Positions 55,340 through 64,000 are shown, counted from the stretch's first letter. The stretch: 64,000 nt of DNA from an uncultured Spirochaetales bacterium (GCA_944393005.1 CALXYO010000005.1:81557-145556), one strand, 5' to 3'. The notes: a model not told the origin generated them from the sequence alone. Made by a program: numbers and translations.

Positions 55340-56215
55340 ATGAATATACCTAGATTTTTGAGATTTTTAAGTACTGGATACTGGAATGTAGGAATCATAG
55401 AATCTCCGCTTGAAGATATCATGAAATCTGAATCTGTAAATATCAGATTGATGAAACATAAATATAAAGACCGCTTCTTTGCAGATCCTTTTCTATTCAA
55501 AACAGATCCAGACTACTACTACATATTTGCTGAAGAATGGGAATTTGTAAAGAAAAAAGGAATAATTGTCCTTTTGAAAATCAACAGATCTACAATGAAA
55601 CTTGAGGATAAGCATACCGTAATTAATGATGACTTTCACCTCTCCTACCCTTTCCCAGAAGACGGGTGCATAATTGCAGAGAATTACAAAAGCGGAGCTC
55701 TGCACAAATTCATAATAGACAGCAATACACTCACTGCTGTCAGAAAAGAGAAGATTCTCGATGTTCCACTAATTGATCCTACGTTTATTGAATACAATGG
55801 AAAAAAATGGCTCTTCGGGACAACAAAAGAAAAAAAAGAAGATGCCAATTCTAAGCTTAGTATTTTTTATTCCTCATATGGAGGGGGCCATTTTATTTCG
55901 CACAAAACCAATCCTGTTGTAAATGATTGTCATACTGCACGTCCAGGTGGCAAATTTTTCTGGTATAACGGCGATTTATACCGCCCGGCACAATGCAGTG
56001 AGAATATGTACGGAGAACATATCAATCTGATGAAAGTCTCTTGTCTGACTGAAGATAAATATGAGGAAGAATTTGCAAAATCAATAAATTCACACACTTC
56101 AAACCGTTTTAATATTGGTCTACATACATTCAATACTTATAACAGTTTTTCAGTTGTAGACGGATATGAATATTCTATTCAGATAAGACAGCTGATTAAG
56201 AGACTATTTCGATAG
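55340..56215 (+). CDS. GINT1-like five-bladed beta-propeller protein
   Basis: A 291-residue protein with repeated F/Y-ADPFLF, YYIFAEEW, and IDPTFIEYNGKKWLFGTT patterns, which recall five-bladed propellers of the GINT1 N-terminal/GH43-like type. Such domains are found beside glycosyl or formyl transferase domains in polysaccharide clusters. No signal peptide is present. It is separate from a glycosyltransferase domain here, so it is probably a binding or modification partner for one of the neighbouring enzymes. It converges with the Caps_synth gene at 56240. AT-rich. Confidence 0.6.
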   Translation: MNIPRFLRFLSTGYWNVGIIESPLEDIMKSESVNIRLMKHKYKDRFFADPFLFKTDPDYYYIFAEEWEFVKKKGIIVLLKINRSTMKLEDKHTVINDDFHLSYPFPEDGCIIAENYKSGALHKFIIDSNTLTAVRKEKILDVPLIDPTFIEYNGKKWLFGTTKEKKEDANSKLSIFYSSYGGGHFISHKTNPVVNDCHTARPGGKFFWYNGDLYRPAQCSENMYGEHINLMKVSCLTEDKYEEEFAKSINSHTSNRFNIGLHTFNTYNSFSVVDGYEYSIQIRQLIKRLFR

Positions 56216-56239
56216 CAAATGAACTTTTACATAGCAGAT

Positions 56240-57220
56240 TCAAGTCTCATTTACTTTTTCCAGACATTTTCCGTTAGTGGAAACCAGCATGTCATAAACA
56301 GAATTCTTCATCATTTTATTTAAATCAAGTTTATATGTGAGTTTGCTGAATGCAGGCTCATGATCATAATATTCTTTTACAAAACTTTCGTTGAACATGT
56401 TTTCTAAACTATACTCAAGAAAATATGTATATTCATATCCTGTACTACCTGAAGAAACCAAATCTCTCATCTTTGCGTTTCTTGCATAAAGAGAGAACAT
56501 CATAATATCTGTGAGAAAATAATCCAGCAGAATATCAAAATGCTTCCAATACTCAAACAGCAGTTCTTTCATCGCCGAAAATAATGAGGATTCCTTATAA
56601 CCACCAAAACAAAATATGCACCAGTGATCCTGTCCGATAAACTTTTTACTATGATGTGATGATGGTCTGACAGGCTTTATTGTGAAGTAAGGTTTCCCGA
56701 ATACAGCCTCGTCAATATCTTTAGTAGTGAAAATAGTTGCATCACACCATAATCCACCATATTTCTCTAAAAGAGCAAACCGGAGAACATCACTAAGCAT
56801 GGTTACAGGATATTTTGTCTTTGCAGTTTTCTCATAAATATAATCTGGTAAGTCAACCAAATTCCTAAGATTATCCTTCGTGACTAAAATGACAGGATGA
56901 CCATTTGAATGTCGAATAATCGAATCATAGCAGACTTTTACAATCGGAGGAGCATTATCCATTCCCTGATACCAAAAAATAAAAATCGGGGAATTCGGAA
57001 CAAATTCACCAGGAGTCCAGTTATTATCATATTTTGAAAATGTAAGTTCCAGCTTCTGATATAATAACCGCTTAATACTCTGCCAGTATAAATTCTTGCA
57101 ATTACCAAATTTCTCTAAAACTTTCTCTGACTTGGTTTTGAGATAAACTGATTCCAATGTATTTGCAACAGCAGCTCTAGCCCCGATTAATAAAGGATAA
57201 TGCTGTATATTGTCATGCAT
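56240..57220 (-). CDS. Caps_synth (PF05704-type) glycosyltransferase, paralogue C
   Basis: A 326-residue protein with FIFWYQGMDNAPPIVKVC and RFALLEKYGGLWCDATIF, the two signatures of the family. It is most similar in length and C-terminus to the paralogue at 44281. The ATG at 57220 with GAGGAT upstream is preferred over the TTG at 57238. It is divergent from the Wzi-like OMP at 57380, across about 160 bases containing that gene's promoter region. Confidence 0.8.
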   Translation of the reverse strand: MHDNIQHYPLLIGARAAVANTLESVYLKTKSEKVLEKFGNCKNLYWQSIKRLLYQKLELTFSKYDNNWTPGEFVPNSPIFIFWYQGMDNAPPIVKVCYDSIIRHSNGHPVILVTKDNLRNLVDLPDYIYEKTAKTKYPVTMLSDVLRFALLEKYGGLWCDATIFTTKDIDEAVFGKPYFTIKPVRPSSHHSKKFIGQDHWCIFCFGGYKESSLFSAMKELLFEYWKHFDILLDYFLTDIMMFSLYARNAKMRDLVSSGSTGYEYTYFLEYSLENMFNESFVKEYYDHEPAFSKLTYKLDLNKMMKNSVYDMLVSTNGKCLEKVNET

Positions 57221-57379
57221 TTTTTCATCCTCAATCAAAAATATGAATTAAGGATACACTACAAAACTTGAACTGACAATTGTAGACAGGAGTTTTATAA
57301 GCAATGGATTTTCCTTCCCCTTATGTCTATACTAAGGGATGGAATGAAATTCATAATGTGTGTACTGAGGGGATGATTT

Positions 57380-59176
57380 ATGAAGAAACTTATACTGACA
57401 GCAGTACTGTTCATAATTTCTTTTTCCATGCTGACAGCATCAAACAGACAGACTGTCTATACAACAAGAGATGAAGAATACCTGCGGGTGGAAGAGCTGT
57501 GCAGAAGAGCCGGTGTCATAGGACCGTCATCATTTTCCCCGATGCCGGCAAGAGCTCTTCTGATTGCAATGGAAAGAATCGATGCATCTGCCCTTTCAGA
57601 AGAAGACAGAAATGAATATGAAGAGCTTTATACTATCCTTACAGATGACAAATACACCTTCAGGGATGATTATTTCGAGGTTGATTTCAATGCTGCTGCA
57701 AACCTCGGAGTAAATCTCGCTCCGTACAATGATTTCCGTTATGACAATTCAGATTCCAAGTTACCGGATTATGATAAAAGAGAAGACACTCTTGTCCCCT
57801 ACCGTTATGAAGATCCGCTATTCGCACTTGGTCTTAAAATGGATTTCGGAGAACACATTGCCCTTGAGGCCAGGATTGATCTCAAGAGCAACCATCTGAG
57901 AATGTATGAATCAACACTCGGTGGTGTTTTCACTTTCCTGCCTGACACCAAGCAAGGTCTTGCGGCTGAAATACCGTTCAGAGCCGGAGGAAGTTTCGGT
58001 AACGATTATTTCAATTTCATCATAGGACGATTCCCTCACAGTGCAGGCAGCGGTGTGACCGGCAATCTGATTATCGGAGACAACTTCAACTATCAGGAAG
58101 TCATGCTTGCTTCCCTGCAGAGCAATCATTTCACCTACAACATCTCAATCACTCGTTTTGACCAGCAGGATACTGCAGCAAATAATGCAGGCTCCGATTA
58201 TTATACAGACTTCTCACGTCATGAGTTCGATGGCATGCAGCAGTTCAGGATCAACCACCGCTTTGATGTCACTCTCTTTGACAAGGTGAGACTTGCACTC
58301 AATCTTGCCACTATCTATAACTCCCATTACGGTTTTGACTTCAGATTCTTCTATCCATTCGTTCTTGGTCACAACTATTACAATTACGCAAATCAGACTT
58401 ACCTTGATGAGTATGATGAGGCAAACAACATAATGAGCATGGAAGTTGAATGGGCACTGACGGAAGGTCTGACTTTCTCTTCCCAGCTGGCAATGGATCA
58501 GATGCAGACTCCTATTGAAGATTCCACAAGCCTGCCATCGGCATTCGGGCTGCTTGCAAATCTGAAATACTCGACAAATACAGACAATGGTACTGTATCA
58601 GGCTGGTTTGAGACTGTATACACAAATCCATATCTCTATCTGAATGGGAAGTATAAAAACATTGGAACAGATTCTGATCCAATATGGGTCATAACACAAC
58701 AAAGCTTCAACCTTGATTATATTGTCGGCTATAACATGCAGTACATGGATGATTTCGGCTATTCCGGCTATATCTACGGACCTGATACGATTGTGTTCTC
58801 ACTGGGCTGTCACTATAAGGACAGGGAAGACAGGTTTGAATTAGGCGGAGACATACTTTACAGAGTAAAAGGTCTTAAAGGTCTGAAACATAATACATAC
58901 AGCTCAAACGAAACACATATAGACATGAGCGGTGCTGTAATTGAAGACAACCCGGACATCTTCATGAACAACATATGGACACCATCAGGCGGATGGAAGA
59001 ATGCAGAACATATGATCAAGATTGCCGTGAGCGGAAAATACAATTTCACTCCTCAGCCGTGGGGACAGGTCTCGCTGTATTCAATGCTCGGGGCTTTCAC
59101 ATACGTCAATTATAATCATGAAGGTGAGAACAGATTTGTGCCCCAGTTCACTTTCGGGGCAAAGTGGGTATTCTGA
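57380..59176 (+). CDS. Outer-membrane beta-barrel, Wzi-like paralogue 3
   Basis: A 598-residue protein with a signal peptide (KKLILTAVLFIISFSMLTAS). An N-terminal helical region carries LCRRAGVIGPSSFSPMPARA, and the barrel ends AKWVF. FPHSAGSGVTGNLIIGDN and FRFFYPFVLGHNYYN correspond to motifs of the OMPs at 26451 and 39761. The stop codon overlaps the start of the Caps_synth gene at 59176 by one base, so the OMP and the glycosyltransferase are cotranscribed. GAGGGGATG precedes the ATG. The family suggests surface polysaccharide retention or export. Confidence 0.68.
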   Translation: MKKLILTAVLFIISFSMLTASNRQTVYTTRDEEYLRVEELCRRAGVIGPSSFSPMPARALLIAMERIDASALSEEDRNEYEELYTILTDDKYTFRDDYFEVDFNAAANLGVNLAPYNDFRYDNSDSKLPDYDKREDTLVPYRYEDPLFALGLKMDFGEHIALEARIDLKSNHLRMYESTLGGVFTFLPDTKQGLAAEIPFRAGGSFGNDYFNFIIGRFPHSAGSGVTGNLIIGDNFNYQEVMLASLQSNHFTYNISITRFDQQDTAANNAGSDYYTDFSRHEFDGMQQFRINHRFDVTLFDKVRLALNLATIYNSHYGFDFRFFYPFVLGHNYYNYANQTYLDEYDEANNIMSMEVEWALTEGLTFSSQLAMDQMQTPIEDSTSLPSAFGLLANLKYSTNTDNGTVSGWFETVYTNPYLYLNGKYKNIGTDSDPIWVITQQSFNLDYIVGYNMQYMDDFGYSGYIYGPDTIVFSLGCHYKDREDRFELGGDILYRVKGLKGLKHNTYSSNETHIDMSGAVIEDNPDIFMNNIWTPSGGWKNAEHMIKIAVSGKYNFTPQPWGQVSLYSMLGAFTYVNYNHEGENRFVPQFTFGAKWVF

Positions 59177-60132
59177 TGGGTAATATGTGGCATGTGAAAA
59201 ACTGGTTCAGAGTCGGTCATAATATTTCCTGGCCGCTGAATTTCCACACTCTTTTCGGCTTTCTCGGGCTGTCTCTGCCATGCAGATTTTTTTTCAGGGA
59301 AGCTGAAAGAAAACATGCTTTCATCCTTTCATACCTGAGGAGGGAATTGCCGGATGTCATTGAAAAATACCGGCATATTGAGGAACTCCCGGAAGACACA
59401 GAGATTCCTGAAAAAAGATACATCTGGCTTCTATGGTGGCAGGGAGAAGAGACGGCTCCTCCTCTTGTGAGATCCTGCATCAGCAGTACAAGAGAGAATG
59501 CAAACGGTGCTGAAGTGGTTATAATCACAAAGGACAACTTCAGCAGCTACATAGATATCCCGTCTTACATACTTGAGAAAAAGGAAAAAGGCTACATCTC
59601 CTTTGCCCAGCTGTCAGACATAATAAGATACATGCTTCTTTCCAGATACGGAGGATTATGGCTGGATGCCACTGTATACACAGCCTCCCCCGTTCCGCCT
59701 GAATATTTTGCCTATAATTTTTTCAGCCAGCATACAAAACCGGCAGAGCACACCTGCTGGGTACAGAACAATGCATATCACGGCTTCATAGTCGCAAGCC
59801 GGAAGGGAGCAAAACTGGCATCATTCATGAATGAGATGTTCCTCGAATACTGGAAGAGACATGATACTCTTGTTGACTATCTGATGATAGACTACATGAT
59901 AACGCTTGCAATGCAGGAGTTTCCGGAAATAAGGGAAGAAATACAAAACCTGCCTTTCTCCAGTGAAAGACTTTATGATCTCGTGTATATGCTGGATGAG
60001 CCGTTTAATGAAAGAGAGTTCTGCAGACTCAAAGAAGAGTGCATCTTCTCAAAGCTGGACTGGCACCGGAAATACCGCACAGAATCCAGAGGCAGACCCA
60101 CATATTTTGCATATATCACAAAGAATATGTGA
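59176..60132 (+). CDS. Caps_synth (PF05704-type) glycosyltransferase, paralogue D
   Basis: A 318-residue protein with WLLWWQGEETAPPLVRSC and YMLLSRYGGLWLDATVYT. The ATG at 59176 overlaps the OMP stop by one base (TGATG), so it relies on termination-reinitiation. Higher GC than the other three paralogues, like its OMP neighbour, which suggests a different origin or age. Confidence 0.8.
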   Translation: MGNMWHVKNWFRVGHNISWPLNFHTLFGFLGLSLPCRFFFREAERKHAFILSYLRRELPDVIEKYRHIEELPEDTEIPEKRYIWLLWWQGEETAPPLVRSCISSTRENANGAEVVIITKDNFSSYIDIPSYILEKKEKGYISFAQLSDIIRYMLLSRYGGLWLDATVYTASPVPPEYFAYNFFSQHTKPAEHTCWVQNNAYHGFIVASRKGAKLASFMNEMFLEYWKRHDTLVDYLMIDYMITLAMQEFPEIREEIQNLPFSSERLYDLVYMLDEPFNEREFCRLKEECIFSKLDWHRKYRTESRGRPTYFAYITKNM

Positions 60133-60139
60133 TGAAAAT

Positions 60140-60168
60140 TTGCACTTGCGTGATAAGTGTAATATATT
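60140..60168 (+). promoter_or_regulatory. Possible promoter of the uridine kinase-like gene
   Basis: TTGCAC (60140-60145) and TATATT (60163-60168), 17-bp spacing. The predicted start lies at about the ATG at 60175. No ribosome site is visible. Confidence 0.45.
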
Positions 60169-60174
60169 ATCATC

Positions 60175-61839
60175 ATGGAAAAAGTTAAGGTACAGTTTGA
60201 AAACAGATGCCATGATGTGGACAGGGGAACAAGCGTAAAAGATTTTCTTAATCTTCCAGAGGCTCCAGAATATAAAGACAACCCTGTGGTAGGTGCATAT
60301 GTGAACGGAGAGTTCAAAAGCCTTCACTATACGCTCATCTACCGTTTCACAACAGTTGAGCCGATACATCTCTTCTCTCAGCTGGGCAAACGCATATACC
60401 GCCATTCCATCTGTTTCCTGCTGTCCTGTGCCGCCGCAAAGCTCTTTCCTGACAATCATCTCGTGATAGGTCACAGTCTTGGGGACGGCTATTATTTCAG
60501 CTTCACTGATAAAGATGTGACTGATGACGACATAGCAGCACTCACGGGGAAGATGAAATCTCTGGTGAAAGCCGCAATGCCTGTTGAAAAAGAGAAACTT
60601 CCGTATGCAGAAGCCCTTTCTCTGTTTTCAGGCCATACATTCAGATATACATCTGAACTGCTTGAGACGCGCAATGAAGGCGACATCACTGCCTATACCC
60701 TTGACGGCTATACCGATATCTCATACGAACCGCTTGTATACAACACTTCACTTCTTTCCCTGTGGGATCTCAGAAAATATGAAAACGGCATGCTGCTTCG
60801 CTATCCGCAGTCCAGAGATTTCCTTAAACTGAAACCTTTCACGGAAAACCCGCTGCTGTTCTCAGTCTTCAGGGAAACGGCGAAAAACGACAGGATCCTG
60901 AAAATGGAATCACTGGGCCAGCTGAACAAATGCATCCAGAATGGAGAGGAGAAGGAACTCATCCAGCTGTCAGAAGCGATGTTCAACGCAAAAGTAAGAG
61001 ATGTCGCTTCCGATATAGTTTCTAGGAAAAAGGTAAAAGCCATATTCATTGCAGGTCCATCTTCATCCGGCAAGACCACATTCTCCCTCAAGCTCAGCCA
61101 GCAGCTCAGGATCTCGGGATATGAACCTGTGAAGATCTCACTGGATGATTATTATCTGACACGGGACAAGGTCCCTGTTGACAGTGACGGGAATAAAGAC
61201 TACGAGGCTCTGGAAGCCCTTGATCTTGATTTCTTCCGTGACAATCTGAATGATCTCTTGACAAAAGGACAATGCCGTCTGCCCCATTTCTCATTCAGGG
61301 ATAATGCGCGAATCATGAATGAACAGGCAACTGTCATGAAAGACAATTCCGTTCTGATCATCGAAGGGATTCACGGCCTCAATCCGGCACTGGCTCCTGA
61401 TCTGGGTAAGGATATATCATACAGGATATACATCTCCGCACTCACCAGCATGATCATAGATGACCATAACAGAATCAGCACAACCGACAACAGGATAATA
61501 AGACGCATAGTCAGAGATCACAGGACACGCGGAATAAAAACAGAGGAAACACTTTCAATGTGGCCGTCTGTTGAGCGTGGAGAGAAAAACTATATCTTCC
61601 CATATCAGAACAATGCCGATGTGATGATCAACAGCGCAATGCCTTATGAACTGGCAGCTCTCGCTCCATATGCATTGAATCTTCTGCGATCAGTGAAACC
61701 AGACACTCCTTACGCCTATGCAACTGCAAGGCGGCTGCTCAAGTTCCTGAGTCTTGTCTATATCATCCCGATCTCACAGATTCCGGAAGATTCAATCACC
61801 CGGGAATTCCTGGGAGGATCTGCATTCGGGGCAATCTGA
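60175..61839 (+). CDS. Uridine kinase-like protein with ThrRS-like N-terminus
   Basis: A 554-residue protein. The N-terminal half (about 1-200) has a TGS-like ubiquitin fold start and a threonyl-tRNA-synthetase-type editing-like domain (HLVIGHSLGDGYYFSF). The C-terminal half (about 285-480) is a uridine/cytidine kinase with Walker A GPSSSGKTT (294-302), ISLDDYYLTRD and EGIHGLNP. This architecture is known from Treponema pallidum and Firmicutes and has no aminoacylation catalytic domain. It probably phosphorylates uridine or another nucleoside, but the purpose of the N-terminal domain is unknown. A near-leaderless promoter precedes it. Confidence 0.88.
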   Translation: MEKVKVQFENRCHDVDRGTSVKDFLNLPEAPEYKDNPVVGAYVNGEFKSLHYTLIYRFTTVEPIHLFSQLGKRIYRHSICFLLSCAAAKLFPDNHLVIGHSLGDGYYFSFTDKDVTDDDIAALTGKMKSLVKAAMPVEKEKLPYAEALSLFSGHTFRYTSELLETRNEGDITAYTLDGYTDISYEPLVYNTSLLSLWDLRKYENGMLLRYPQSRDFLKLKPFTENPLLFSVFRETAKNDRILKMESLGQLNKCIQNGEEKELIQLSEAMFNAKVRDVASDIVSRKKVKAIFIAGPSSSGKTTFSLKLSQQLRISGYEPVKISLDDYYLTRDKVPVDSDGNKDYEALEALDLDFFRDNLNDLLTKGQCRLPHFSFRDNARIMNEQATVMKDNSVLIIEGIHGLNPALAPDLGKDISYRIYISALTSMIIDDHNRISTTDNRIIRRIVRDHRTRGIKTEETLSMWPSVERGEKNYIFPYQNNADVMINSAMPYELAALAPYALNLLRSVKPDTPYAYATARRLLKFLSLVYIIPISQIPEDSITREFLGGSAFGAI

Positions 61840-61898
61840 AATGAACTGACATCAGGACAAGCATGAAAGTCGTTGCTGTTTTTCAATATGCACAGGCA

Positions 61899-63338
61899 TC
61901 AGTCAAAAAGATCGTCCAATGTTATCACATTTGTGAAGACCCCGCTGTACTCATTGTAAGTCAGGCCATATGTGGTGATAAGAGTATTGTGAATGACATT
62001 CTTTCTTTTCAGATACTTCTCAAGCAAGCCCTGTCTGCGTATCACCGTACGGTAATATGATTTATCAACAGTGAAATCATCACTGTAGAATTTGATTTCA
62101 CACATATTCACGACATCGTCACGTCTTTCTATAAGCAAGTCAATCTGTGTTCCCTGTTCATCACCTTCTCTTTTCGACCATGCAGACTGAGTTGTAATCA
62201 CACCGCTGATGCCAAGTGCCTTCTTGATCTGGTTAATGTGCAGAAAGCAGACGTTCTCAAAAGAAAGGCCTCTCCATACCACTACTGCCTGAGAGACAAG
62301 GTTCTGCTGCCAGAAGTCTTCGTTAAGAGAATCCATGTTTTCTACAAAGCGGAGATAGAAAAGGCAGAACGGATCAACAAGCTTGTAGTGGATCTCCCGT
62401 TTAGAAAAACCGAAGGGGACATATTTGATGACAAAGTCACTTGCGACAAGCGAACTCAGAAGTGCCGATAAAGCGCCTCCGTTACCAATCCCTGTCTTCT
62501 GTGAAATTTCATTTGCAGTGAAGCCGGAGCTGCGTGTGTTAAGCATCCTGACAACAGCCTCTGCTCTCTCAGGGTTATCAAAAATGGAAGAAAAGAGGCG
62601 TTTGAATTCATCACGCAATACTGCAGCATGACTGAACAGCAGAGAATCCACATTCTGTGCCAGACTCAACCCCTTTCTGAACATTCCAAGATAATAGGGA
62701 ATTCCACCGAAAATCATGTAACTCTGTGTGATATCATACCGCGAAAGGGAAACCCTCTTCTGCCTGAAGAATTCCTCACATTCTCCAAGTGTGAACGGAG
62801 ACAATCTGATCTCATGCGTGAGACGTCCGTATAAGCCTCCATGATTGTTCACCAGTTTATTTAGAATCCAGGAATTCGCACTTCCGCAGACAATGAGCAT
62901 GAAGTTATCACGATGACAGCCCCAGTTGTTCCAGAAATACTCAAAAGCAGTCATGAATCCCGATTTCGGGGTATCCATCCAGGGAAGTTCATCAAGAAAC
63001 ACAAGCTGTCTTGTTCCATCGTCTTTTTCTTCAAGAAGACATTCCAGCAGGAAAAATGCATCCATCCAGCTTGAAGGACACTCTGCACTCTTCAGCCCGG
63101 ATTTCTTCAGTGTCTTATAAAAAGCTGTAAGCTGATTCTTCAAAGGACTTTTAAATTCGCAGGATTCCATCTCCACAGGGGAAAGACCTGCATGACGGAA
63201 AGTGAACTTGTTTTTAAAAACATTATCAACAAGGTAAGTCTTACCGACTCTCATTCTGCCATAAACAGCAACAAATTCAGCCTGTCCGCTTTCATAAATC
63301 TCGCACAGTTCCTCTGTTTCCTTTTTTCGTCCGATCAT
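61899..63338 (-). CDS. ATPase_2/DUF234-type AAA ATPase
   Basis: A 479-residue protein with N-terminal P-loop YGRMRVGKTYL (about 26-36), Walker B QLVFLDELPW, and a winged-helix segment (SSGFTANEISQKTGIGNGG, about 270-290). The C-terminal 130 residues form the DUF234 PD-(D/E)XK-like region with QIDLLIERR and CEIKF. Family members are common in archaea and host-associated anaerobes, with unknown function and possible nuclease activity. It is alone on the minus strand, convergent with the uridine kinase-like gene. Confidence 0.85.
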   Translation of the reverse strand: MIGRKKETEELCEIYESGQAEFVAVYGRMRVGKTYLVDNVFKNKFTFRHAGLSPVEMESCEFKSPLKNQLTAFYKTLKKSGLKSAECPSSWMDAFFLLECLLEEKDDGTRQLVFLDELPWMDTPKSGFMTAFEYFWNNWGCHRDNFMLIVCGSANSWILNKLVNNHGGLYGRLTHEIRLSPFTLGECEEFFRQKRVSLSRYDITQSYMIFGGIPYYLGMFRKGLSLAQNVDSLLFSHAAVLRDEFKRLFSSIFDNPERAEAVVRMLNTRSSGFTANEISQKTGIGNGGALSALLSSLVASDFVIKYVPFGFSKREIHYKLVDPFCLFYLRFVENMDSLNEDFWQQNLVSQAVVVWRGLSFENVCFLHINQIKKALGISGVITTQSAWSKREGDEQGTQIDLLIERRDDVVNMCEIKFYSDDFTVDKSYYRTVIRRQGLLEKYLKRKNVIHNTLITTYGLTYNEYSGVFTNVITLDDLFD

Positions 63339-63742
63339 ACATAAATAATAACATTATAATTGTCTACGAACAATATATTTCATGTTTTCACCGACATTTT
63401 TCCTACACTATCAAAAAAAAGAATCCGTTTTATCAGATTCGTCTATACATACAACCCATAAGAAATTAATTTGTGCAGTAGATATCCAGTACCTTATGTT
63501 TTATCTCAAACTTTTTTGTGTTGGCACAATCGCTGGCAGATTTTCACACATTAAACATCATTTTAGCGAAATTTTTCTCCAATTTTCCCTATTCCCTAAT
63601 TGTCATTTTGCATTCTACTTGTTCTCTGTTTTCATACATACAATATTGCAAATCGCAAAGAAAGGATGTGAGAACAGACTACATCAACTGTTTACTTTTC
63701 AAAATTTTTGAGAATAATCCATTTTCCCCCGAAATCAACTCC
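63339..63742. other. AT-rich intergenic stretch
   Basis: About 400 bases with no supported gene. The short plus-strand frames (63382-63711, 63518-63772) match nothing. A GAATC/GATTC inverted repeat lies in about 63421-63447. The 63338 gene's promoter region (TATAAT in the minus direction near 63355) is also here. Confidence 0.5.
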
Positions 63743-64000
63743 TTATCTCATCAGATAACTTCTATCATTTAGCCAATCGAAATCTCTTTCTATTGTTCGT
63801 GCTGACACATTGAGAATCAGACCGATTTCGCTTGCAGAGATAGATGGGATATCCCGTACCAAAGAAAGAACTTTTTGTCTGCGAGTATTCGTTCCATTAC
63901 TTGTTTTCTCTACAGAGAAACCACTCTCCGACACTCTCTCCGACACTCTCTCCGACACTCTCTCCGACACTCTCTCCGACACTCTCTCCGACACTCTCTC
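63743..64000 (-). CDS. C-terminal end of an AlbA_2/AAA-4-type regulator (partial)
   Basis: Only the C-terminal region is in the window, and the gene continues beyond 64000. It has SERV repeats followed by a winged helix-turn-helix (SISASEIGLILNVSARTIERDF). The coiled linker of repeated VSER units and the HTH match the C-terminus of AAA-4/AlbA_2 (RecG-like regulator) proteins. The repeats derive from a 12-bp tandem array. The N-terminal catalytic-like domain cannot be seen, so the family call is inferred. Confidence 0.55.
   Translation of the reverse strand, partial: ERVSERVSERVSERVSERVSERVSESGFSVEKTSNGTNTRRQKVLSLVRDIPSISASEIGLILNVSARTIERDFDWLNDRSYLMR
63926..64000. repeat. 12-bp in-frame tandem minisatellite
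   Basis: About six copies of a 12-bp unit (CTCTCCGACACT in plus-strand phase) within the coding sequence of the partial regulator, running off the window edge. One unit encodes four residues (SERV), so length changes keep the reading frame. Confidence 0.9.

Noticed and set aside
63926..64000. Regular repeats that could be taken for a CRISPR array
   Set aside because: The 12-bp units are contiguous, without spacers, and encode SERV repeats in frame with an HTH domain.
1..64000. tRNA or rRNA genes
   Set aside because: No cloverleaf-like or rRNA-like segment was recognised by eye. A tRNAscan or Infernal run would be decisive.

Overview
The window looks like a chromosomal segment of a diderm anaerobe, most likely a host-associated spirochaete of the Treponema/Sphaerochaeta type. 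The evidence is several outer-membrane beta-barrels, a TolC/MacAB-like envelope pump, glycoglycerolipid-type glycosyltransferases, an aldehyde ferredoxin oxidoreductase-like protein and a uridine kinase with a threonyl-tRNA-synthetase-like N-terminus. No rRNA, tRNA or CRISPR array was seen, and the taxonomic call is an inference from gene content only.

From 0 to 26 kb the content is mostly housekeeping and envelope genes. In order these are a small OMP, rlmN convergent with an rlmD-like/pepF/ABC transporter/Crp operon, and a six-gene minus-strand operon (TolC, MacA, MacB ATPase, MacB permease, histidine kinase, NtrC-type regulator). They are followed by ftsH, an MFS carrier, a GT4 glycosyltransferase, a YihY-like protein with a hydrolase, a YfcE phosphoesterase, and an AOR-like gene in a pair with UDP-galactopyranose mutase.

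From 26 to 38.5 kb there is an orphan HicB, a Wzi-like OMP, a glycolipid module (small membrane protein, GT4, MGDG-synthase-like GT28), and UDP-glucose dehydrogenase with a GT2 and a DUF115/GT42-like transferase. A DUF3800 gene preceded by its own promoter, a structured-RNA candidate and a terminator follows. The stretch closes with a nonulosonate cluster: NeuB without a SAF domain, a CBS-cupin protein, and a NeuA-HAD phosphatase fusion.

From 38.5 to 60 kb lies a surface-polysaccharide island. It holds a HipA-like kinase, two more Wzi-like OMPs, four paralogous Caps_synth glycosyltransferases, a GtrA/GtrB/Gtr-type glucosylation set, a Wzy/ligase-like polymerase, an RND/MMPL exporter, a Wzx flippase, a further GT4, an AbiH defence gene between unrecognised AT-rich spacers, and a GINT1-like propeller protein. 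Much of 41.7-48.4 and 51.5-57.2 kb is visibly more AT-rich than its surroundings, which suggests transfer.

From 60 to 64 kb are the ThrRS-like uridine kinase, an AAA/DUF234 ATPase, and the C-terminal end of an AlbA_2/AAA-4-type regulator carrying a 12-bp in-frame minisatellite.

Together the genes describe a cell surface with several glycans: nonulosonate, a galactofuranose precursor, glucuronate, and modified O-antigen/capsule. The most interesting points are the RNA-DUF3800 unit, the apparently phosphorylated (KDN-like) nonulosonate route with its candidate transferase, the repeated OMP/Caps_synth pairing, and a set of promoters whose -10 boxes sit so close to start codons that the mRNAs would be leaderless.
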